DNA from: Pelagophyceae sp. CCMP2097
Lineage: Eukaryota; Sar; Pelagophyceae
Assembly (NCBI GenBank): GCA_026770575.1
Contig: MU657223.1
Span: forward strand, 82,011 to 146,010
Length of the DNA stretch: 64,000 nucleotides
Reading direction: 5' to 3'
Under the pieces are notes generated by a model. The model did no database searches and was not told the DNA's origin. It saw only the letters and a program-made list of their open reading frames with translations. The position numbers and the translations under genes are program-made. Below, piece after piece: positions 1-10,984 of the stretch; position 1 is the first letter of the stretch, and every line of letters begins with the position of its first letter.

Positions 1-78
1 ACGGCAAGGACCCTTCGGGTCCTCAATTACAAGAGCGCGCCGGAGGCACACGGAGGACCCGAAGGATACACAGGCTCC
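1..78. repeat. dispersed repeat fragment, shared with the 59-kb region
   Basis: The first bases contain a pallindrome-like pair built on GGACCC(T)TCGGGTCC and the phrase CCGGAGGCACACGGAGGACC. Both halves recur as reverse complement at 59085-59112 and 59577-59632, but in swapped order. The repeat is therefore dispersed, probably part of a mobile element that continues beyond the window. No coding content was recognised. Confidence 0.6.
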
Positions 79-2370
79 TGAGCCTCTCCGAAAATATAAC
101 GGATCCATTATATAGTGCGGTTTCGGCGTCCCGCAACGCCGCTGTGTCACCCGACCGTTCCTGCGCCGCAATCTCCGACTTCGACTGGCTGTGCCGCGCC
201 TCCGAAGCGAGCGTAGAGCGCGCCTTGTGGAACGGATCCCCGCCCTTGCCGCCGCCAGCGACGTATGCCTTGCCGTCGGCGTAGTGGCGTATGGTCTTTT
301 GGCCGTGCGGGGGGGTCGCCATCCTCGCCAGCGAGTCCTACAATTGTAAGGCGAACGACTTCCGCGAGCCGGGAATGTCCTCGGAACTTTCATCGCGAGC
401 TTGCCGAAATCTTAGGGCGGGCAACTCTCGTTCCCCGAGCCAAGTGCCCGAAAGCCGCGGGGAAGAGGACTCACCAAGCTTCGAGTCTCGGAGTCGCGGG
501 GAAGCAAATTTCGTGTTCCGGTGCCTCTTTTGTCTATGGGGACCCTTGCTTTTTTGGAAATCCACCGAGGATCGAGGAGGACCTTCCTCGAACGCTCGCG
601 TTCTACATTGTAGCGACCTACTCTGCGGGCGGGCCCCACATCCACGCTCGCGCGCGCACCCCTCGCGCGCGCGCGCGCGCGCACCTCGAGGCCGAGCGCG
701 CGCGCCGCCGCCGCGTTGCCGACCTCGAGGCCGTCTGCGCCGAGTGGGCCGCGCACTTTGGCCCGCGCGCCGACGGCCGCGGCCGCCTCGACGACGCGCA
801 GGGCGCGCTCGGCCTCGAGGCGCGCGATGCGCGCGTGCGTCTGCGCGCGATGCGCGCGCGCGCGCGGACGCCGCCGCCGCCGAACGCGCAACCGCAGACC
901 TCGCGCAGTCCAGGCCGCGAGCCGCAAGCACGAAGTCCTGCGCCGCCGCCGAAACACCGCCGCCGCGCCGCGCAAAAGGATGGCTTGCGACCCTTGGACG
1001 GACGTAGACGGACCGTGAGCGCGCGCGCCACGCCTGCCGACGCCGCCGCCGCCGAGGCCGCGTTCGCCGAGGAGTTAGCAAACAGGCCGTCACGGTCCCT
1101 GAACTTCCCTGCGGCCCAAGCCCAGAAGAAAGCCCGGGCCCTTCGCCGCTAGGCCGAGTTGTAGAAGTTACATGCATGTTCGGTTTGGCAGGAATCTGGC
1201 GCGCACCTTGCAGGACAAAGGCAGGCAAGCCATGTCCTCGGTTGATCACACCCAGTCTCAGTCGACGTGCGGCCTGCAAGGGTCTTTTGGTGTTGAGCAA
1301 GGCAATTGTGCGTTTGAGTTCCTCCCCGGCGTTTCCACGGCGGCAAAGCGCACGTCCGACGGATGCCGGATACGACGGAGCATCACGAGGAGCGGTTGCG
1401 CACCGCGGCTGCCGCGCAGGTCCCATCGACGCCGCGGCGCTGGGCAGGGCCTCGCGGCGTCGGCCGACGTGCACGATTCGCGGGAAGGAGGCTGGGGCGG
1501 CTTCCGCAGCGGCTGCTGGTCGGTCCGCACGATTCGGCGCGAAGGGGGCGCGCGCCTCACGCTCGGCGGCGCAGGCTGCGCATCGACGGCGGCGAGGGCG
1601 CCGGTGCCGACGATCGCGGCGCCTCGGCCATCACGCGCGGCCACCGGTGGTGCTGGCTCGGATGCTCGATGCGGCGCTGAAGCTCCTCGCGGGCCAGACC
1701 CGGGCGCTGCGGCGCTTCCAGCGCTGGTCAGCCGGACCTCGCCGCCGCCGCGGCGCACCACACGCACGCGCTCCAGGCGTCTGCGCCGTCGTTAGACCTG
1801 TCGACGGTCTCCGCGGATCTCCGCGTCTTCGACGCAACGGACGCGCACCACGGGCCTCCGGCCGCTGCGCAGGTCGGCTTCAGAGACCGGCGGACGCGGA
1901 CCGCCGCGGCGGCGACTCGGACGAAGCGGCGGCCGACTACGCGGCCTCGCACGGCGGTCAAGCTCCTTCGAAAGCGCTGCCACGCGGCGCCCGCGGCGCA
2001 CCCGTCGCCGACCCTAAAGCGTCGGGCGCCGGCTACGCCCGAGGCGCCGAGCCTGCGCCCATCCGCGCGCGGCTTCCGACGACCAAGGCCGAGACGGCAC
2101 CGGGATCGAACTACACATTTAAGGCCACGGCCTCCCGAGTCCTCGATGCGGGACCCCGGGTTAGGGCTCGCCGCGGCAGCGGTGCCGGCGCGGCTCGACT
2201 CCTCGAGGATGCCAACGCCGCAACGGCTTTCCAATATCACGAGAAGATCTTTCCCCATTTCCGCAGAACTGGAAAGCTCGGCAAATTGAAGTAAAGCTCT
2301 CTCTCTGTCAAAGGAGACGGGTGTGCACTCAGCAAATACAGCCTCGCCCAGACAATCCCACGTGTCAAGC
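79..2370. other. GC-rich region with no resolved gene; possible coiled-coil exon
   Basis: No protein family was recognised. Around 660-1150 on the plus strand there is an Ala/Arg/Glu-rich open stretch (for example VADLEAVCAEWAAHF) that could be a coiled-coil exon. Its style resembles the coiled-coil gene near 42.6 kb. Alternating CG runs near 640-690 and 820-880 also generate such ORFs by composition alone, so coding status is uncertain. Frames between 1170 and 2290 are long but Arg/Ala-rich on both strands, which is typical of GC-rich shadows. An expressed gene with short introns here cannot be excluded. Confidence 0.3.
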
Positions 2371-3277
<907 letters not shown>

Positions 3278-3967
3278 CACCGCCTTGTCGACGTTACAAA
3301 CCAGGACGCCCCTCGGCGGGGGGGCGTACAGCGGCGCGGTACCACCGCGACGGGCCGCTTCCTCCAGTTCCCCAACCCCAGACCCCCTCGCACGATGATA
3401 ATGTTAAATGCGTGACTCGGAATTCCTCGGGCCGGACGCGGGACCACAACGACGGCTCCTGCGGGGCGGGCGACTGCGAGGACGCCTGACCAGCGGAACC
3501 TTCGAGAAATTCGACGTTTCTCATTTCGGAAATTCAGAAATCGCGAGAAGGCCGTTGAGATTTCGGTCGAAAGTGCACTGCGACCTCCATCGGGGCGCGT
3601 GCGAGGACGAACTGCCGGCATCAGTGCCGCGGCGGCACGCAGCCGCCGTCACGAAACTCACGTCGTTTCGGCGATGCGAGACGCGGGGTATCCGATATCG
3701 GCCGATCCTTTCTTGTCCGGCGACGCTCTGAACACGGACCGGCCCAGCCGAGGAGAGACGCAACGAGGGGCGGGCCCCACTTGTCCGTGGGAGCCGGTAG
3801 GTTGCCGGATGAGTCGTTGCTCGAGAGTCGAGACTCTGGAGACCAAGGGATTAGTTCTAGTGCGGCGTCGGTGCCATCGCATCACACGGTGGCACGCGGC
3901 CCGCGCCCCGGCGCCCCGCGCTTACGGAGGCTGGGCCTGCTGCTGCTTGTTCGAGGGCCGCCGGCGC
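3278..3967. other. intergenic spacer between 14-3-3 and the YAK1-like kinase
   Basis: The spacer holds the 3' flanks of two convergent genes. ORFs here are short and share no recognisable motif. No repeat was seen. Confidence 0.4.
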
Positions 3968-6879
3968 CTACATCGCGGCGTCAGACACGGCGTCCCGGGA
4001 GGCGCGACCCCGGGCGGCGCACCTCGATGCTCGGTGCGCGCCGCTCGGCGACGTGGGGACCGCGCCGTCGCCCTGCTGGGGTGCGCCGGGGTGCTGCCCG
4101 TGGTGCTGCGGGAGCGACGAGGCGCCGTGGTGCTGCCCGTGGTGCTGCGGGAGCGACGAGGCGCCGCCGGCGCCGGGGTGCGCGGCGCCGCGGCCGTGGC
4201 CGGCGGGCTGGTGGCCGCGCGTCCTCGGCGCGGGGTCGTGCGGAGAGCCACGCCGCGAGCCGCCGCCGTGGCGGTGGCGCTCGTAGGACGACGGCTCGGC
4301 GCCGTGGTCCGGCTCGCGGGGCTCGTCGTACGGGTGCGCGGCGTGCGGGCGTTGCAGCGCGCAGCTAAAGTCCGTCTGCTCAAAGGAGACGCCGCCGCCG
4401 CCGAGGTAGCCGCTCGGCGCGCCGGCGGTGTACGAGTAGCCGTGCGACTGTGTCTGCACCTGCGCCGCGCCGCCCGACCTGGGCGCCGCCTGCTGGTCGT
4501 CGAAGTCGACGAACGACACGGTCCGCCGCAGGCGGTTCGCGGCGTACACGGCGTCGTGCGCGTCGCCCGGCGCCGGGTACGCCGCGTGCGGCGGCGGCGG
4601 CTGCGCGTACGTCGACGCGAAGTACGGGTTGGGCCGGGGCTGCGGCGGCGGCGGGGCGTCTCGTCGACTTGCCCAGGGCGGTGGCTGCGGCGCGTCGTAG
4701 TAGTGCTGCTGCGGCGGCGGCGGGCCGTCGTAGTAGTAGTAGAACGGCGCCGATGACGGATGGGCCGCGTGGTGCGCGGCGGACCGCTGCGCGTCGGCGG
4801 GGTGCGGGTGCGGCGGCAGCGGCGGCGCGTTGCGCGCCTGCGGCTGCGCGGCGAGCTCGCGCGCGATGCCCGAGACGAGGCGCTGCGGCGCCTCTGCTGC
4901 GCGGGGCGCCTGCGCGGGCGTCGCCGCCTCTGAGGGGCCACCGTAGCCCGCGTGCTGCATGGGCGGGCGCGCGGCGTCGTAGGCGGGCGTCGGCGGCCCG
5001 GCGGCGCGCAGGCCCCACTGGAGGTGGCGGCGCTCGTCGGCGCGGGCGTCCGGGGGCGGCGCCCAGTTCTTGGCCGCGGCGCCGTCGCCGCGGGCAGTCA
5101 GAAACGGGTGCTGCAGCGCCTGGCGCGGCGTCCAGCGGCGGTGCGGCGCCTGCTCCAGCAGGCCCGCGGCGAAGAGCGAGAAGACGCGGCGCTGGTCTCT
5201 TTCGCGGTCTGCTTCCGCAGGCGAGAGGCCGCGTCGGACGGGATAGTGCGCGATGATTTCCGGTAAGGTGCGGTACTGAAAGTACTTTTTCGTCCGCGGC
5301 ACCGACGTCCGCGAGTCGCGCGAGTACTCTTCCGGCGTCTTCAAGACGTACGATGAACCCCGCGCCGGCTGTGGCGGCTGCGGGCGGCCCGGCGAGTGGC
5401 GCGCGCGCAGCGGCGCCGACTTGGAGTACGGCTCGGCGTAGCGCTCGGCGTCGGCGTCGTCGTCGTCGCTGAACTTGGTCCCTTTGTCGGCGTCGTCGGG
5501 TGGCCGGCGGGTGTTCTTGTGGACGTAGTCAAAGTACTTTTCAGTGTCGGCGCCTCGAGCGAGGACTTCGTCGGGCGGTGGGCCGAGCATCTCGACGATG
5601 CGCGTGATCTGGTTGTGCGCCGAGACACCCGGGAAGACGGGGAGGCCCAGGACGAGCTCAGCGCAGACGCAGCCGCAGGACCACATATCAATGGCCGCGT
5701 CGTATCGAGCGCCCACTAAAACCTCGGGCGCGCGGTAGAAGCGCGACTGGACGTAGGCGTGCGTCGCTCGGCCCTCTATAGAAGCACTTCCGAAGTCGAT
5801 GATTTTCACCACGCTGGGCGGGATGAGATTGCCCTTATCCGCGGCGCAAAACCGCTCGACGTCGGCCGGCGCCAGCAGAATGTTCTCCGGCTTGAGGTCG
5901 CAGTGGACCACCCGAGCGCAGTCCAAAGCGACCAAGCCCGCCACGATTTGCATTGCGAAGAGGCGGACGGACGCCAGCGGCAGGCCTCGAAACTGGTTCT
6001 GCTTCAAGAGTTCGTACAGATTCATCGAGAGCAGCTCGAAGACCAAGCAGACGTGCGACAAGTGCGTAAAGTCGCCGAAGAGGTGGACTATGTGCGGCGA
6101 CCGTTGGTTCGCGTTCAGCGCCCGAGCGATCTGCGACTCGATCAAAGCCTGCTGCGAGTACGAAGCGCAGTTCTTCACCACCTTGATGGCCACCAGCCGG
6201 CCAGTCTTGCGGGACCGGCACCGGAAGACCTGGCCGAAGGACCCGGACCCGAGGCGGTCCACGATCTCAAAAGACGGGCCGTCGCCCGCGCCGGGCTGGC
6301 AGCCCAGCGTGTCGCCCGCGAAGCCTAAGGCGCGCGTCAGAGGCGACCGTGCGCCGGCAAGGTTTCCTCTGCCGCTCCCTGGTCTGCCCTTTGGGCGCTG
6401 CTTTCTGCAGATGAGTTCATTCTCGAGGTTGTCGTGGCGGTTGTTCCGGACGCCCTCGTGCGGGTACGTCAGCGGCCTGCGCGGCACGCGGCCGCGGCGG
6501 TACGCGTCGAACTGCGCGTCGTCGTCCGCCGAAGCGCGGCCTACAGAGGCGCCGTCGCGCGCGGAAACAGAAAGCAAACGAGCGCGGGCGCCATGCAGCA
6601 CGCCGGCGGATCCGGCCGTGCCGCCCCGGGACGCGCGACACCGGCGCGTCGGCGCGGCGCGGCGCGAGGGGACGACGGCCGACGCGCGCGACGGACCCTG
6701 GCTGGCGTGCGGCGCCCCGCGGGTCTCGGCCCGGGCGGCGCACCTGCTATTTTCGCGTAGAGGGCGCGGAGGCCGAGCGTGAACGTCTCGGTGGCCTTGC
6801 CGCCGGCGGCCTGCGCTTCGTCGGGCGGCGCCGCGGGTCGTGCGGCGCCGGTCTGCGCGGCGCCATTCCAGGCCTCCAT
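3968..6879 (-). CDS. YAK1/DYRK-family dual-specificity protein kinase
   Basis: This kinase autophosphorylates a loop tyrosine and then phosphorylates Ser/Thr. YAK1 relatives act in growth and stress control. Exon 1 (6744-6879) joins exon 2 (3968-6540) in phase 1 over a 203-bp GTGCGC...TGTAG intron. Just before the kinase core, RPLTYPHEGVRNNRHDN matches the YAK1/DYRK DH-box-like segment. Kinase motifs follow in order: GSGSFGQV (P-loop), AIKVVK (catalytic Lys), VHCDLKPENIL (HRD-type loop, here HCD), IDFGSAS (DFG), YVQSRFYRAPEV (activation-loop Tyr) and the CMGC insert YVLKTPEEYSRD. The remaining C-terminus of some 320 residues is Pro/Gln/His/Tyr-rich low complexity and contains an exact 39-bp tandem repeat. 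A further intron between the DH-box and the P-loop (about 6,270-6,400) is possible because that stretch is less conserved. Confidence 0.93.
4091..4168. repeat. 39-bp tandem duplication in the kinase C-terminus
   Basis: Two adjacent near-identical 39-bp units (4091-4129 and 4130-4168) duplicate 13 residues of the type GASSLPQHHGQH in frame. Confidence 0.85.
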
Positions 6880-7079
6880 CCCTCGGCCTCAAAAGACCAT
6901 TCCGGGCCTTTCTCGGGAGCGTTCGAATGCCGCGCCGACCGGGGGGTGGCCGCGCCCGCCGAGGCAATAACCGAGCTCCTCGCTCGAGAGACGCCGAGGG
7001 CGAGGTGCAAGCACTTGTGACTTTTCCGAGAGGAAAGCGGGATTTGATTTTTTCTTCCGTCGGCATTTCGTCACGTGAC

Positions 7080-7650
7080 CAAGTCTAACTTAATTTCATG
7101 TAGTCTAACATGGCAAAATTCCCCAAAGTTCCGGAAAATTTCATTTTGGGAATTCTGAAAAGGACCCGAAGAAATCCTTTTAGGGCCGACGTGGGGAACA
7201 ACTTGAAGGCCTATAAGGAGCAGCCTGCTTCGGACCGGCAAGAGCGGCACGCCGTCTAATTTGCCCGACGCAGCTGCTTCACGGGTCTCTTTCTTTTTCC
7301 ACCTGCGTCCAGTGAACTGAACGGCGCATCAGTGAACGACGCAAATCGAGTCCGGAACGACGCAAATCGAGTCCACGAGTTTGTTGGAATAGAGAACGGA
7401 GGCGCGCACGTTGTCCCCGACGGAAGTGTGAACGCAGGGCGTGTGTTTTTGGAGTTGGAGAAGAAGGGCCCTTCGCGACACCGCTCTCAAGCGTGCTAGG
7501 GCGGGCCGGTAAATTTTCAAACTTATTGAGCAATTGCAGCCTCACAAGCGTGTGACTCTCTTTCCGAGACGGGCTCTCTTGGCCCCTCCTGCTCTCCCCA
7601 CTCGTCGCGCGCCGCGCGGGCATGCGCCGCGCGAACTCGGAATCGCGGGT
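7080..7650. other. divergent intergenic region between kinase and PUF gene, with a short tandem repeat
   Basis: This is the shared upstream region of the minus-strand kinase and the plus-strand PUF gene. A 20-bp unit (GAACGACGCAAATCGAGTCC) occurs twice, at 7334 and 7355. CACGTGAC near 7073 is an E-box-like word, but nothing tests its use. No gene is seen. Confidence 0.4.
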
Positions 7651-10570
7651 ATGCTAATGGCGAACCGGCCGTCGCTAAGCCCATATGCTGAGGACCCGGA
7701 GAGGTCCTTCTCCGCACCACCTCCCGGCGCCTTCTTGCCGGACTCGCCCGACTCGTCGGCCCAGCAGCGCAAGGACATCGAGCGACTCCTGCGCGAGACG
7801 GGCTCCCTCAGCTATGGTGAGAAATACGGCGCCGAGGAAAAGGCTTTCTGCCGGGCCAATGAGGGCCACCCGCGCCGCGCCCTGGGCCGCGCCGCGCCGG
7901 GGCGCGCGGGGGTTTGCGGGGGGCGATAGGGCCGGGCCCGCGCTTCGGTTTACTGGCGCCGGCAGCCTTGGCGCGCGCGCGGCGGCCCCGCGGTGAAGAT
8001 TCCTTTGCGTTGCCGTTGACTCCTCGTCTAGGGTCGGCAGAGGCGGATTATGAGCGGCGCTACCCGGCGGCGCGCGAATTACCGCGGCCGGCGTCGGTGA
8101 GCTGGAGCATGGCCAAGGAGCTGGGCGAGATGCCTCGGTCGCGGTCGACGATGGAGGTCCCGACGCGTCTGCCGCGCGGCGACCGCTTCTCGCTCTACGA
8201 CGACGCCGGCGCCGGTGAGGAGGGCGGCGAGGAGGGCGACGCCATGCGTAGCACGCTCGAGACCCTCTCGGCGTCGATCGCCGCGCTGCGCGGGCCGGGC
8301 GCGGCGCCTGCGCCGCAGCGCCGCCCGACCGCGCAGCAGCAGCAGCAGCGCGACCTCCACGACGCGCGCCACCACGAGCCGGGACTCGACGCGCGCGCCG
8401 ACCTCGCCGCCGCCATGCGCCACGGCCGAGCCTCGCCAACGCCGGTAAGCCTTTGATCGCGTCATGCCAAAGGCCGATGTTTACCGACGCGCTTTTCCTA
8501 GGACGCAGAGGGCCGGCGGTCGCCGGTGCTGGACGACTACGAGCGCTTCGGCGACGAGTTTGAATTCGTCCGCGGCGGGGGCTCGCCGTCGCAGCCGGCG
8601 CCGGCGGCGACATCGCGGCAGCCGCCGTCGCCGCCGCAGCCGCCGCCGCAGCTCGTCCCCGTCGTCGGCGACGACGGCCGCGTCTATTGGCAACCGGCGG
8701 ACCCGCGCGCGGCGCGCCACGGCTACGACGGCTACGGCGCGCCGCCGCCGGACTTTTACTACGGCCACGCCGCCCACCAGCGCGGTTACGCCCCGCACAT
8801 GCTCCCGCCGCCGCCGCACTACGCCGGCTATCCGCCGCCGCAGGGCATGCGCATGCCGCCCTACGGCGGCGCGTACCCCGCGGCCGGCGCGCCCTACGGC
8901 GCGCCGCACGCGTTGGGCGCGGCGGGCCGGTCGCGCAGGTCGACGCGCGGCAGCGGCCGCCACGTCTCGCCGCCGGGCGCGCCGCCGGGCGCGTACGGCG
9001 CGCCGCCCTACGCGCCGCCGCCGCCGCAGTACTACTACGGCTCGCAGCAGCCTCTGGGGCCGGGCGGCAAGGGCGCGGGCGGCCGCGGGCGCCGCGGCGG
9101 TCCGCGGCAGCGCGGCGGCCGCGGCGGCGGCGACGAGGACCACTACGGCTACGACGAGCACCCGCCGCCGGCGTCGCCGCCCTACGGTGGCCGCGCGGCG
9201 GCGGGCAGCGCCGCGGCCATGTTCGCCCAGTGCTCGCCCGGCGAGAGCGTCCGCGGCCGCGTCGCCCAGCTCTGCCGAGACCAGCACGGCTCGCGCTACT
9301 TGCAGGCGCACCTGGATGGGCATTTGGACGAGCCCGCGGAGCTGGAGATCATCTTCGAAGAGGTGTTGGCCAAGGTACGTGGCAACATCTCAGGAACCGT
9401 CTCAAGGACCATCTCGGGGGCCTCCCGCGACAGAGCCGCTGGCATTTCACCCGCTTACAATCGCCCGCTTGCCCCGCTGACTCGCCTTTGCTAGGCACGC
9501 GAGCTGACGACGGACGTCTTCGGCAATTACGTGGTCCAAAAAGTGCTCGCGACGGGTGACGCTACCGTGCGCGCGCGCGTCGCCGAGGCTTTGAAGGGCC
9601 AGGCCGTGGCGCTGTCGCTGCACGTCTACGGCTGCCGAGTGATTCAGAAAGCGCTCGAGGCGCTGCCGGCGGCGCAGGCCATTGAAGTCATCAAAGAGTT
9701 CCAAGGCAACGTCCTCCTCTGCGTCCACGACGTCAACGGCCAGGCCCGGCGTCCAACATGCGTTGAATGTGGATGGAGAGAACCCGATCATTGCACGGGC
9801 CCTCCCTCTGAAACTCGCGTATAGGCAACCACGTCATCCAGAAGTGCGTCGAGGTCACTTCAAACGCGCGCAAGGCGCACGACGCCGGCGACGTCTCTGC
9901 TCAGATCAACGCGCGCACGCGCGGCCGCAAGGACGGCGGCGGCGAGGCGCCCGACGCGGCGCAGGTGGCGGAGGTTGGGCTGCTCGGCGACCAAATCGAC
10001 TTCGTCCTCGCGGCCTTCGTCGGCCAGGCTAGGTCGCTGGCCGTGCACCCGTACGGCTGCCGCGTGCTGCAGCGCGTGTTGGAGCACTGCGCGCGCGCGC
10101 AGACGGCGCGGCTTTTGGGCGAGCTGCGCGGCGGCGACCTCCGCGCTCTTATCGAAGATCAGTACGCGAATTACGTCATGCAGCACGCCATCCAGTTCGG
10201 CCGTCCCGAGGACCGCGCTTTGCTGGTGGCGGCGGTGCGGGCGTCGTTGGCGGACTTTTCGCGGCACAAGTTTGCAAGCAACGTTGTAGAAAAGTGCCTC
10301 GAGTTTGGCTCGGAAGAGGAGCGGCGCGACCTCATCGACGAAATCGTGGCCGACCGCGGCGGCGACGACGGCCAGGAGTCCAGCATGCTGCGGCTTTTGA
10401 TCACGGACCCGTTTGCGAACTACGTGGTACAGAAAGTGGTCGACCTCGCGGACGAAGCGCAGGTCGCCGCCATCGCCGCCCGGCTCCGGCCCGTGGCCCA
10501 GCACGTGCGCCACACGCCGGGCAAGCACATCCTCTCGCGCCTCGAGAAAAAGGTGGCCATCAAGTTCTAG
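7651..10570 (+). CDS. Pumilio/PUF-family RNA-binding protein
   Basis: PUF proteins bind 3'UTR motifs and repress or destabilise mRNAs in the cytoplasm. The model has five exons: 7651-7816, 8032-8444, 8502-9374, 9495-9738 and 9825-10570. The N-terminal half is Pro/Gly/Tyr/Gln-rich and disordered. The C-terminal half carries PUF repeats with recognisable helix cores: FGNYVVQK, VYGCRVIQK, GNHVIQKC, PYGCRVLQR, YANYVMQH, FASNVVEK and FANYVVQK. The tail ends in SRLEKKVAIKF, and the product is about 810 residues. Intron 4 appears to use a GC donor (G|GCCAGG). That choice restores the invariant NGNHVIQKC, whereas the nearest GT donor would insert four residues into the repeat. The start is the upstream of two nearby ATGs (7651 and 7657). 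Confidence 0.95.
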
Positions 10571-10984
10571 GCCAGCGCCTGCGCAAATGCGGCGGCCGGC
10601 CGCCCCTTTCTCTACTTCCATCCCAAGCACAAACCCTCCGGACGACGGCGCGCCGCCTGCGCCCGCGCCGGTGGACTTACCTCCACTTCGGACATACCTC
10701 CACGACGACATAGCCGCACTGGCACACATACCCATACCGCCGCGTGCCCCGTCCCCATCAAATTTTCGTCCGCGCTCCAACCCGGAGCCACCACACCACC
10801 GCGAGGAACCCACTACTAAGACCTTATGGAAGGCACACACATCGCGAAAACCGTCGCCAAATATAGGTCCGTTGGACTTTCCAAGAGAATTTCAAAGAGA
10901 AAGTCTCGCACAGCTCGTCGAGTCGGAGAGGCCTTCTGGAGGCGTTCCCCTGTCGTCGGGCGGCCGCGTGTTCCGTGCGCGACG
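10571..10984. other. intergenic spacer between PUF and cullin genes
   Basis: The two flanking genes lie in tandem on the plus strand, so this stretch must hold the PUF 3' end and the cullin promoter. ORFs here lack motifs, and no repeat was seen. Confidence 0.35.

Noticed and set aside
640..690. Alternating CG run as a possible CRISPR or Z-DNA element
   Set aside because: Simple GC dinucleotide richness; no spacer-repeat structure, and no evidence for a specific role.
3922..5018. Long Arg/Ala/Pro-rich ORFs opposite and beside the kinase
   Set aside because: Shadow frames of the kinase C-terminal low-complexity region; they lack motifs and overlap a clear kinase frame.
8464..9559. Alternate-frame Arg-rich ORFs over PUF exon 3
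   Set aside because: Composition-driven shadows; the PUF frame is continuous across splice sites into conserved repeats.
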